From Amylostereum areolatum (lineage: Eukaryota > Basidiomycota > Agaricomycetes > Russulales > Stereaceae), in the NCBI GenBank assembly GCA_012932865.1, contig SAXG01000009.1:1-44749 (forward strand): DNA of 44,749 nt, read 5' to 3'. Numbering within the stretch: position 1 is the first letter of the stretch; each line of letters starts with the position of its first letter. A program made the position numbers and the translations under genes. The notes below the pieces were generated by a model, which was not told where the DNA came from, ran no database searches, and saw only the letters and a program-made list of their open reading frames with translations. Positions 35,585 through 44,749 of the stretch are shown piece by piece.

Positions 35585-36046
35585 GTACTAGCCCCCGAGT
35601 CGAGGACGGTTACTAGTACGGCAAGGGGATCGGGTGTCGAGGGATATGTCACTGGTCTTTCCAATCGCAAGACAGTCTGCCTCAGCCTTCTCGGCCTGTT
35701 GGCTGTCTCTTCGTTCAAGGGTCACGAGCCCAAGAACTTCTCGGGTCACTTTCCTTTTGTCGCTTTTACTAGCCTCCTACACCGTTAGGTGCACCTTCAA
35801 CTGTCACGTCTGGGTTCTCGTGGTGTTCGAGGGGCCCCGAGTACGTGTAACGTAACGCGGTTACGTCAAGCCGGCGCCGCTGATGCGTGCACACGACCAC
35901 AGAATCGGGGTGACTAGTCGCGTACACTGGGGGCAGTGATCCGAGGCGGCACGAAGGAAAAGTGGAGTCAGTAGCGCAATAAGGCGTCTACTACGGACAG
36001 GTATGCTACGCTACAATGGTCGTCGGGTAGTGCGATGGTAAAGTAG

Positions 36047-36057
36047 ATCTCGACCTT
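36047..36057 (-). promoter_or_regulatory. Primer-binding site of the Gypsy element (self-priming type)
   Basis: On the - strand AAGGTCGAGAT begins two bases inside the 5' LTR. Ten of its bases pair with ATCTCGACCT in the LTR (36150-36159), which lies about 36 bp downstream of a TATATAAG box (36188-36195). Confidence 0.7.
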
Positions 36058-36058
36058 A

Positions 36059-36551
36059 TGTCAGCAACGGCCTTAGTGACGAGCACTAGGCGACGACGTG
36101 TGACACAAGTGAAGAGGGACAATGGGGGATAAGGTCGGTAGTATTGACTAGGTCGAGATGGGGAATATGTACAGGAGGAATGGAGCCCTTATATACTACG
36201 AGGCAGAGTCACTTAGTAAGCTACGACACACGGCGGTCAGTAAGCAGAGCTAAGTATAGATACATGCGCAGCAGGATCAGTAAGCGAGACAATAAGGATG
36301 AGCCGGGTCCGGAGCGGCATGATGTCATGCGCAGCGTTATGATGTCATGTGGAGTCAAAGGAAGCGATGATAAGACAAGCCTGGAGTCATGACGTCAGGA
36401 AGGAGCAAGGATAAGCCGAGTCTCCACCGGAGTGACGGAGTATTACTAAGTGATGAGTAGTCAGATAGAAATGAAAATAAAAATGAATTGGGATATTATC
36501 CCCGAGGTCCCCGAGGTGTCCGAGATGTCCGGAATGGTAACGTTCATGACA
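36059..36551 (-). repeat. 5' LTR of the Gypsy element
   Basis: 493 bp, about 99% identical to 28031-28523. It contains TATATAAG (36188-36195) and the predicted transcript start near 36159. Confidence 0.94.
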
Positions 36552-36556
36552 GGAAG

Positions 36557-38673
36557 ATCGTCACCTCATTAAGATGTCGTCAGAGTGCATCTGCGGTGGA
36601 TCTCCAGAGGTCGTGATCTGCGTTGAACGTGAAGGAGAAGGTGCTGTAGTCAAGGCGGTCGGTTGGGATAAGTCGCGCGACAGCAACGGTTCGTGCGCGA
36701 GGAGAGGGGGCGTTGTGGTCAGAGCAGACGAGTTAGATACACCAGCGTTCTAGCAACCCGGTATTAGCAAAGAGTCAAACCATCCGAGAGGAGAAGGCGC
36801 ACCTTGGCTGCAGCACGAGCTGCTTCACGCCGAATCCGAGCATTGGCCTCACGCGGCAATTCACATGTTTCGAATTTGCTGCAGGTCGTTTGTTTGAATT
36901 TCCTAACGGCATCGCCCAAGGACGTTGTCACGGAGCGAAAGATGTTGATTGTGGTGTCTGTGTGCATCCGCAGCTTTGCAAGGCCATGCCAGTGGGCAGC
37001 TAAGAACAATACTCGCATGAGGCGATCATTGTCCTCTTCATCAGGTAATAATCCTTCGAATACAGGTATAGCACACTACGTGTCTTTCATCAGCGACAAG
37101 GTCTTGAAGCCCGGTGAGAGGCGCCGGATATCTCACCTGGAGGATGTCTTCATAGTCGCGCGCGGCAAGTTGCTTAAGCTCCGAGACGTTGCGCGAGAAT
37201 CTCCTTATCGTGCTTTGACCAAACGTCGGGATCTCGCGGTATCTGGAAGTTTTTCAAATCAGACATTAGTCGAAGGCGGGGAAAAGTACGGGATGAGTTG
37301 TCTGTACCGACGATCGACTTCTGGTAGTAATTTCAGGACATCCATGATGCGCAAGAGATGGACAAAAAATGCTTTCCAGACCCCTAGTTCAAACTCGTGC
37401 ATGAGGTCGACTACGAGCATGGGGAAATGGTTGAATCCAAGAGGGCCAAGGAGGTGCGAAAATGTACTCTGTTGCATCGATACCGGAGATAGTGAGTGTA
37501 GATTGTTGACCAGTAGTGTGGATTCCGAGATACGCACCTCTGTGGGTACCAATGACTTGTCCTTGAGGAGCCGATCGATGGCCGCGCTGTTGGGTGCCAG
37601 GTTTTTCTCGTAGATAAGCTTGCGTGCACGAGTGACCATCTGCCGATATTCTTGGTCGTTGACACGGGCTGCCGTGAGGCAGGAGTCAAGATCGTGCGGC
37701 GTGCCCATTTGGTTAACCTCGGCGAGAGTGATGGTGCATCGAGGGCAAGGGCACTTGCCCAGGTTTCGTATGCTGGCGAGATAAACCCTGAAAACGAGGC
37801 AGTCAGGCGGTGCGAAACGGCGGGGAAACCCGAGGAAACGATGCCGTGCTTCTCAGGGTAATCGGCCGAATATGTGAAGATGCGAGGGAAAAATCGCCTC
37901 TCGATACCATCGTAGCACCGGAAGACAATGCCGTGCTCGTACGCATGCATGAACTCCGTGTCAAATAAAATCTTCAGTTGAGCGTGGTAGATCTCACGCG
38001 GGCAGTGCGTCTCCAGCGGTTGGGAGGGTCCGGCGCCGGTGTGCATGAAGACGAACTCTTGGAAATCGTCAGGGAGCTAGGAGGCGGCGGCGAGTAGAGT
38101 CAGCGGCATCGAATCATGGATCGGAGGCAGCACCTACCCCAAGGAAATAAGCTGTGTGGGTACAAAGATGGTTTGAAGGCTTGGATCGTCTATACTTGGA
38201 CTCGTTGCCATACGCCGTATAAAAGGGCCACATTTTTGCGTCGCCGAATTGGGCCAGATGCGAGGCATCTGAGGCATGCATCATACCGAGGACGACACGA
38301 GGGCGGTCGCATCCTGGTTCGGGGGGCTGTGCTTGCAACTGTTGGTGGGCATCAAGGAAGGCTGTTGAAGAATAGAGTTCACCGTGGACGCGTTCGGGGA
38401 CGGAAGAGGGTGTGCGCTGCCAGTGAAGCTCGAACGGCTCGTAGTGAAACAAATGTTGCTCTGCATCGTTTTCAAGCTTCTCGCGGATGACAGACAGGAG
38501 GGTGCGGTGATGAAGATCGCCGGCATTGTATGTATAGGTGCCGGGAGGCGTTGCGCTGCGCAAGGGTACCGGTATGCTGATGGGCGTGGTTCGCCACCCA
38601 CCCTCAGCTGTGGTGTCCGGATCTTCCCATTCACAACCTTCCAGGGATTCTTCTGACAGCAGCCGATGGATAT
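36557..38673 (-). pseudogene. Plavaka-type transposase, middle segment
   Basis: Core of the transposase between the solo LTR and the Gypsy element. Exons: 38138-38673, 37850-38076, 37538-37787, 37308-37468, 37137-37242 and 36803-37075, then a Pro/Ser/Thr-rich exon from about 36749. Family blocks: RVHGELYSSTAFLDAH, FGDAKMWPFYTAYGNESKYR, HCPREIYHAQLKILFD, RRFFPRIFTYSADYPEK, RNLGKCPCPRC, ARKLIYEKNL, LVVDLMHEFELGVWKAFFVH, and AAHWHGLAKLRMHTD. These contain the expected acidic catalytic positions of a DDE nuclease, although I do not assign them individually. Intron 37788-37849 starts with GC. A TGA at 36561-36563 interrupts the frame before the Gypsy insertion. Confidence 0.88.
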
Positions 38674-39155
38674 TGTCATGAACGCCTCCTAAATATATAC
38701 ATCGGACCTTACTTTACCATAGTTTACCATCGGACCTCGCATCGGACTTCGCCTCGCTTCGCATCGCGTCCGGCCCTTCGGGCATACCGGTCTTCTCGGC
38801 TTCCTCGGTCATGATCTAGACCTTGGAGTCATACTTACCTCGCCTCGTGTTGTGACCCACTTCGTACTCCGTAGTACCCACTTCGTAGTCCGTCCTGACC
38901 CACTCCTACTCCGGCCTTGTTTGTCTTTGTTTGGGTCCTTATCCTCATGTATATAAGGGCTCACTAATCTATGAGGAGGGGTCATCTCGACCTTTTCTAT
39001 TCTCCGGCTACCTGGGGGATCCTCCCTAAGTACTGCAGGGGAAGGTCCACACCTTCGTTTATCACTTGCCCCCCTCGATCCTATCCTCGTCTCTCCTCGC
39101 CTTGTACCTCGTCGCGACGTCCTGAACCTGCATCGCAGGTAGACCGTTGCTGACA
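38674..39155 (+). repeat. Solo LTR of the non-autonomous element family, TSD GATAT
   Basis: 482 bp, highly similar to the LTRs at 21198 and 23536, with TGTCATGAACG and GTTGCTGACA ends. GATAT flanks it on both sides (38669-38673 and 39156-39160). A solo LTR arises by recombination between the two LTRs of an integrated element. It interrupts the transposase reading after THWPDI. Confidence 0.94.
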
Positions 39156-39160
39156 GATAT

Positions 39161-40126
39161 CTGGCCAATGCGTGCTCTGTATATCCTCTAAGGAAAATCT
39201 CGCCGGGTCGAGAAGGCCTACCAGCCTCTGAAAGTTAGCGAGGGTCTTCTGATCGCCATCTGACCAGAACCAGTCACTGAGAAGGAAGGCGCTGAGGTTC
39301 TCGAATGGGTACAGTATCTGTGCCATTGTGCGTGGGGGAGATGGGACTGTGGACGAGGTGTCGGATACTTGATACAATGGCATTACACGAGGGACATCGA
39401 CAAAGTCTTCTGGCTGCAGATAAGACTCCGGGTCGTGGGATGGAAAATGTGCAGTGCGGTAGCGGCGAAACATACCAAAGCGATTGCACGTGGAATCGAG
39501 GACAGGAGGTGAAATCGGCATTGGCTGCGATGGCCGTTCCGCAAAGTCGTTGCACAACTCCGGAGGGGGCAAGGCAGCCTGAGCCTCTGGTCGTGTATCA
39601 AAGTACTCCAGGACCTTCTTGGGCAAGACACACCGTGTGGTGCGTATAGGACGCCCGTGCGTCGACTGAGCGACAGTGGACTCCGTCGCGAGCGGTTCGG
39701 GGGCGAGTGCCTCGAGCTTACGAGGTTCGTCAGTATGATAGTCAACGGGCCCAATTGAAAGAGACGGGAGCGCACCTCGGGGAAATCACCTTCGCAGGTC
39801 TCGGAAGCATAGGTATCCAGTAAACCCGGTGTACTACCGGTGCTAGTACTGGCGATGGGGGGCATTTTGGGAGAGCGCGCTGTGCGCACGTACTTCTTCT
39901 GACGGTAGGTGGATTTGGCCGCCTGAAGGGCATCATGACGCCGTTTCTTTCCCTGCGTGCATGTCCGGAGGTGTAGGTGGTATGGCGCCGACTTTTGGAA
40001 AACACGTCCGCAAAGGCAGCGCAGCTCTATATCATACAGGTCCCAGCGGCGTTCGTCCTCCCCCGACTGTACGGTGTCAATATCCATATCGCCTTCTGAC
40101 AGGATGGGGGAGACTGTACGCTTCAT
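39161..40126 (-). pseudogene. Plavaka-type transposase, 5' segment with zinc-finger N-terminus
   Basis: Start of the split transposase gene (whole gene 40126 to 26226). ATG at 40126; exon 1 is 39776-40126, intron 39717-39775, and exon 2 runs to the solo LTR. Exon 1 encodes a short acidic leader and a C2HC-like finger RCLCGRVFQKSAPYHLHLRTC, as in other Plavaka proteins. Exon 2 carries NRFGMFRRYRTAHFPSHDPE, YPFENLSAFLLSDWFWSDG and THWPDI. Without the LTR and one copy of the 5-bp duplication the frame continues into the middle segment, so the insertion was the disruptive event here. Confidence 0.87.
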
Positions 40127-40897
40127 AGGAGAATGATCAGAGGGGGGGAGGGATGCAGCGCGGGAAGAGGAACGTACACAACGGCACCCCGGGGGGTATA
40201 TAGATAAGATTCCGAGGCATCGGTTGTATGTATGCAGGCACAGGTACACATGGTTCCGATATTGAGCAGGTACATGTGCAGATTCACGTGGACGGCTTGT
40301 GGGTGTCTCCTGGCACTAAGTTTGGAGAATCGGAAGGAGCGTCCTTCTCCGCCTCGAACGAATGCTTACGTACACTCTGAAGCCATGCACATTGGCGTCA
40401 ACCAGGGTGGTCCATCCGCGATTCCACATCGTGAAGCCGAGGGCCATCTCGCCTCCGCGATTAGGTAGAGCGTTGTGGAGGGTGGTGAGGACAGAGTGGC
40501 GCGTGAGATGTCGAAGGGCAAGAAGCTTGAAGGGAAGTCTAGAACAACCCAAGAGAACTCTAAATTCTAAAACGGCCGAGGAAGTTGCGCGTTACGGCCG
40601 GCGGTTTGCTGCGACTCCGAGGCCTCGAGATGACATCATTCCGGTAAACAAACACACGTGACCGCGCAGAGACGCGTCAACAACGATACACAATCGGCAA
40701 GGACCGACCCGCAATTCTTTCCCTTTTCAATTCTCAAGCCATTCCGCCCAATCTCTTCCGGGCCTTTTCCCGACGTGTTCATTTACCCTCTCTCAACCCA
40801 CCCCCTCAACCCTTTCCCAACCCCGCACCCTCTTTCCCACCCCTTTCCCAACGCTCCCCTCTCAAGCTCGTCAAGTTAGCACAGGAGAATTGCCACG
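40127..40897. promoter_or_regulatory. Intergenic, pyrimidine-rich promoter-like stretch
   Basis: Upstream region of the transposase (left) and of the small + strand gene (right). From about 40690 to 40870 the + strand is strongly C/T-rich with repeated CCCTTTCCCA-like words, as often seen just upstream of basidiomycete start codons. Confidence 0.45.
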
Positions 40898-41729
40898 ATG
40901 GAAGGTGAGCTACTTCTTTCTCACTTTTACTTTTCCACCCTTGTCCCATCACGGGGCGAGTCCTCACCGCTTCACAGCTGCAGCACGGTGTCAACAACGC
41001 CTCATGACGATGTTACACAGTCTTCAACGCGCTTCCTGGAAGGAACCCCCCAGATATAGCTCTCCATACGTGAGTTAAGCATCCTTGCTCTCACCATGGA
41101 CGCGATCTGGATCGCGGGCCGCAAGGGACGCTGTTGATGGACACAGTTGTACTCTTAGGGGCCAAACCGTCCTGGCACGGACTCCAGGCTTGTGTCCCTT
41201 TCATTCATGACGGCCGTTCGAAGGGTGCTCAGACCGATAGCTAACCCCGCAGATATGAGAGAGTACATATATAGGAGTCGGCTCACTTTCGTCGCGCGCT
41301 GGGAATGTATCGGTCTCACCTGCCATGGCGTGGTCAATGACGCGCTTGTTTTCGACGGTTCTCGCTTCAGCATTCGTGTTGTCCCCGTACCGCAGCTGCG
41401 ATGGTGTCGTTCGTTCCTTCAGCGACTCTGTGATGCCGCCTGATCTGCATCTCCGATCTGGCGCATCTGGAAATCAGCGGTCATCAGGGTGCTTGCCGCC
41501 ACTGTCGAGCACCTTCCCTTGCGGCTCTTTCCGCCTTTTCCAGAAGCCTTCCAATGGACCTCCTGACGCACCTCTCACTAAGCATCTCCATAGGATTAAT
41601 TCCGCCTTTATAACCGACGCAGACAAGCTTGAAGCCTCGATGTGGGCGGATGAACAGCACGGTGAGTTCTCTGCCTTACTGCCCGCATCTAGCATCGAAT
41701 CTCATCTGTTGTGCAAAGTGGGGTCTTGA
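40898..41729 (+). CDS. Probable small multi-exon gene of unknown function
   Basis: The first ATG after the pyrimidine-rich tract (40898) is followed within seven bases by a GTGAGC donor. A second GTGAGT donor sits at 41070. An exon from about 41159 to 41443 reads TAVRRVLRPIANPADMREYI and TFVARWECIGLTCHGVVNDA. A further exon-like frame to 41661 reads LHRINSAFITDADKLEASMW and ends at a GTGAGT donor. I do not recognise the family, and exon joins are not settled. The 3' end may lie further right. Confidence 0.4.
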
Positions 41730-42039
41730 CAAGAAGGTCTGGTTTCCAGCCTCGGCGCCTTGAAGCGGCGCCACGTCATGGCGTCGGAAGGCCTAGAAAA
41801 AATGACTGATTAGAGCGCGGTGCATGTGATGTCATTATAATACCAGCCAGTGTTATATCAATATTATTTTCATGTGTAATGTCTAGCCATCTGCAGCATG
41901 GCTCTGCTTCAATGGGGACTGTGGCTTGAGTGCCTCTCTTAGGAGGTTTGACTCTCCACATTTGCAGGTACAGAAGGGAGGAAAAAGAGGCTGTGATTTA
42001 CATAACTTATGAAAATCTTAGTCGACCTGACACTCTATT
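41730..42039. other. Short AT-rich interval, nothing recognised
   Basis: Includes an AT-rich part (about 41830-41880). No gene-like frame. Confidence 0.4.
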
Positions 42040-43200
42040 TCTATTTCCCAGGAAAAGCCCTTTTCAATAAGACCCTTCGCAATCGCCAAGTTGTGTTCAT
42101 TCCGGCCTTCTTTCCTGTCTGGAGGGTTGACCCCAAAGCTCTGCGTTTGAAACATGGAGGACTGGTTGAACCAGACTGATGACCGGCGCCCCATCTTGCT
42201 GCCGTCCAAGGCTCGCGTCTCCTTGGTCGGAATGCTGCCTCGGATTGGCGCAAACTGGACGGAAGCGCGTGAGCACGAAGAGGGCGCAGAGAACAAGGCT
42301 GGCACTCACGGTGCCAATTGAAGTGGTAAAGCAGAGAGAGGGGTAGGCGACAAACACTCCTGGTTGGATTTCCCACGATGATGCCCGCCTCCCAGATTAC
42401 CCAACCATGCACGAGTTTTGTGATCAAATTTCACCTACAAAGGTTGAAGTTAGCTAGCGTCTGAATAGCCGCAGCACGGGCGCCTACCATGGATGAAGAG
42501 CAAGCCACGCCGATGGCAAGTATTCTTGGCGTCAATGTGGGGGTTGCAAACGACGTCCTGGATGTTTTTCTCCAGGCGAGGGTAGTTCAAGCAATAGTTA
42601 TAGAAAAGCCCAAGAGGGGGCTTGACTCCGGGATACTGTTTCTCTAGCTTCTCTGCCCCTTCAACGAAACCTTCGAGCGATGTCCGGGAAGGCCCGCTCT
42701 ACGACGTCGCAGCCGATTTTGCTGGTGGAGAAGTTAGCTCCAAGGCGTGCTCTACCAGGTGCGATTGCTCACGTTATCTGCTCAGGCAGGGCCGTCTTCG
42801 CGCATGAAGTGAGCGATGGCCCCTGCGTTTTTCCGGTGGAACTCAACCAGTGCAGGATCCTGCAGAGTGCTTAGTTAAGCTGCGCCAGACAAAAGCTCAG
42901 AGGGAGGGCTGCTCACCGATTTGACGTTGCGATCGTGCCCGAATATGGAGAACCAATGCATTCCCTCTTGTTCGCCTGGATAATCGCCTCTTCGAAACAC
43001 ACGCAGTTCTCAAACCAGCCAGTCGCACTCCTTGTCGAACAGCTTCATCAAGGCATCTGTGCTCAAGCCCTTGTAGTAGCTGGGTGAAAAAATATCCTCC
43101 CTTGCAGTCCGCGCGCTTAGTGGGGATCTGGTTGTTTGGCCTGCAATGTAGGTCAGCGGGCGCACCGGCCTGCAAAATCCGGCATGCTCACTCTTCATAG
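42040..43200 (-). pseudogene. Degenerate copy of a basidiomycete protein of unknown function
   Basis: On the - strand, coding-like blocks occur in several frames: SPSYYKGLSTDALMKLFDKE, HWFSIFGHDRNVKS, then after a normal intron (acceptor at 42860) DPALVEFHRKNAGAIAHFM, LEKQYPGVKPPLGLFYNY, VCNPHIDAKN, FDHKTRAWL, VIWEAGII and LLYHFNWH. I associate this order with a family common in Agaricomycetes. The spaced His-x-Asp and later Tyr-His-Phe could indicate an Fe(II)-oxygenase-like fold, but that is inference. Between 42330 and 42420 the frame changes at least three times by single-base shifts, and there are stops upstream. Confidence 0.5.
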
Positions 43201-44749
43201 GCAATCCTGGTGAAGGCCTCCAGCTCCTTGACATCGCCCGGTCTTCCAGCGCAAGTTGATGACTTGTCCCTCGCTTTCCCCATAACACCCCCCTGCTCCT
43301 CCACCAGGACAGCCTCGCATCCTTCTCAATGTCCAACCCGGCCTTCGCCTGCATGGTCTCTACCCCGCGCGCGCCTCCCTTTCCTCCAATCGTTCGTGCT
43401 GTGCTTGAGAGAGTCGCCGCCGTCCGCCTTGGCCCTTTCCTTTCGCTGTGCTTGGCATTCCGCCGCTGTCTCCCTGTCCCTCCCCCCCTCAGACTGCTCG
43501 CTCTTCCTCTTCCCGCCTCCTCCTCCCGTCCTTTTTGGGTACGGTTCGACTTGGTCGGCGATGGCCGCGGTCGCGGCGCGGTGCCCTTGCTCCAGCGCTG
43601 CTCCAGAAGCCGTGCGTGCGGAGGAGTGCGTCTCTTCGCCAGGTGCGCGCCTCACGCGCTTCATTGCCCGCTCCGCTGGAGGGGTAGCTGAGTGCTTCTC
43701 GCTTCGCCCGCCCAGGCTCGACCTTGCGCTCGTACTCAATGCTCGGAGCGCCGACGCTCTTGGGTTTCCGCACGCGGGGCGGTGCTCGGGGCTTTGCATG
43801 CGCGGCGCTGCCTGGGGCGGGGTTGCTGGTGGAAACTTCGCCCCGAACGAGTTCTCCCGAGAAATAGCTGCTGCACTTCTGGGTCGACGTTTCCGTGCGC
43901 CTCCCCTCGTCGAGGCCGGCTCCTCTGGCATCGGAGGAGCGCGGTCGTGCGCGAGACGTTCCCATGGAGTCGGACTACCACTTCCGCTAAGTCCATGCTC
44001 GTAACGAACTCCCAGCTTGCGCGTCGCCTGCGTTCTTCCCAGGAGGCATGCTGAGTGCCAGCGGATCAGCGGAATTCGTAGACAAAGGGCTGCGAAGGCG
44101 TACAACTTTCCCAAGCGCATTGCGCGGCGTCGCGGAGCCGACCAGATCGGACTCCCCCTCATCTTCGTAGTCAGACGGTAGGGGCGTCAGGGTCGTCGTC
44201 GTCGCCCTGGTGCCCGCGGTTGCCGTTGAGCCTGTCGTTGCAGCGCGACTGCAGCGAGGGGTTCGTCGTGGCCTGCCGTGAGAACTCAGTGTTAGCGCCG
44301 CGGCTTGGGCTGAGCAGGAGAACGACAGGGAGCACGAGCGCCCGCTGCTTTGGGCGCCTCCTGCCCCGCCGTACGGCTGCCTGAAAGGCACGCAGTGCAC
44401 GGACAGGGTTGCCTGAAAGGCGCAAGGAGCGACAAGCTGCAACGTGTTGTGCGCGCCGCGCGTTGGCCTCATTGCACGTGACACCGTTAGCCGTGCACGT
44501 TGTCAGTCGCTTCCCCAACGCGGTGGGATTTTAAAGAAAGAAAGAAGAAAGAAGGGAGGCGACTGCCGTCCCAGAACAGCCCCTCCTCTTCGCTTTTGCG
44601 GGGGGCGCGGGACTCACGCGGCACACGTGCTTGGGCGGCGGAGCGGGGCTGGTTTAGGACGGAAGATGCTTGGGGCGGCGAGCCCGGTCGCGGTCGTCGC
44701 GGGGGGCGCGGGGACTCACGCGCACGCGTGCGGGCGACCGCGACCCGGG
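43201..44749. other. GC-rich region with overlapping long frames, no confident gene
   Basis: High GC content produces long frames on both strands (for example - 44162-43326 and + 43210-44004). They are Arg/Ser/Pro/Ala-rich with no recognisable domain. A - strand frame (44484-43987) with an acidic PSDYEDEGESD segment is the most protein-like and could be a remote exon of the pseudogene to its left. A GAAA-type microsatellite lies at about 44535-44556. Confidence 0.35.
44599..44727 (+). repeat. Two copies of a GC-rich direct repeat
   Basis: GCGGGGGGCGCGGGACTCAC occurs near 44599 and again, with one extra G, near 44699, about 100 bp apart. The second copy continues into further G/C-rich repeats at the window end, so a longer array may follow. 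Confidence 0.6.

Larger units (their letters stand above)
28031..36551 (-). mobile_element. Full-length Ty3/Gypsy chromovirus (Tf1/sushi-like), TSD GGAAG
   Basis: 8521 bp with 493-bp LTRs at both ends and the duplication GGAAG (28026-28030, 36552-36556). On the - strand the order is: 5' LTR, self-priming site, two accessory ORFs, gag, protease, reverse transcriptase, RNase H, integrase, chromodomain, purine tract (GGGAAGGTGA) and 3' LTR. The LTRs differ at about five sites, all transitions, so insertion is recent. Three lesions (one each in gag, pol spacer and pol) make this copy probably inactive. It lies in the Plavaka transposase in the same orientation. Confidence 0.95.

Noticed and set aside
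35017..35718. 233-aa - strand frame in the Gypsy leader
   Set aside because: Low-complexity Pro/Ser/Thr frame overlapping accessory ORF 1; the latter looks more protein-like.
21198..39155. LTRs at 21198 and 38674 as the two ends of one 18-kb element
   Set aside because: The target duplications differ (ATAGC and GATAT), and each insertion is explained on its own: a complete small element and a solo LTR.
43326..44162. 278-aa - strand frame
   Set aside because: Long frame expected from GC-rich sequence; Arg/Ala/Ser-biased, no motif, and similar frames exist on the opposite strand.

Overview
The window looks like nuclear DNA of an agaricomycete basidiomycete. Evidence: very intron-dense genes with ~50-nt introns, a DUF6534 membrane protein (a family I know from basidiomycetes), a fungal NoxA NADPH oxidase, a Plavaka-type DNA transposase and chromodomain Ty3/Gypsy elements. 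No species is assigned. All exon structures were assembled by hand from reading frames and splice sites, without transcript data.

Left part (1-20.4 kb), gene-rich. It starts with the 3' part of a GH28 pectinase (+). A 3-kb stretch without a recognisable gene follows. Then come NoxA (-), a 21-exon DUF6534 membrane protein (-), the spliceosome factor CDC5/CEF1 (+), the Rix1-complex subunit IPI1/TEX10 (-) and an Sds3-like histone-deacetylase-complex subunit (+). CEF1 and IPI1 are convergent. IPI1 and Sds3 are divergent and share a ~195-bp promoter. These are mainly housekeeping or signalling genes and do not form an obvious pathway cluster.

Middle and right part (21.2-40.1 kb), nested transposons. 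A Plavaka/CACTA-like transposase gene (-, 40126 to 26226) is split by two LTR insertions. One is a solo LTR (38674-39155, target duplication GATAT). The other is a complete 8.5-kb chromodomain Ty3/Gypsy element (28031-36551, - strand, duplication GGAAG). A third insertion at 21198-24016 (duplication ATAGC) is a 2.8-kb element with two 481-bp LTRs and no coding capacity. It is the same family as the solo LTR. It shares terminal sequences and primer-binding site with the autonomous Gypsy element, so it is probably a trans-mobilised parasite. Both element types carry a Tf1/sushi-like self-priming arrangement: the predicted RNA 5' end is complementary to the sequence just inside the 5' LTR. The internal region of the small element holds a four-copy hairpin family with compensatory stem changes. 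This is the most unusual signal in the window.

Right end (40.1-44.7 kb). There is a probable small unrecognised gene (+), a frameshifted copy of a basidiomycete protein family (-), and a GC-rich end with short repeats.
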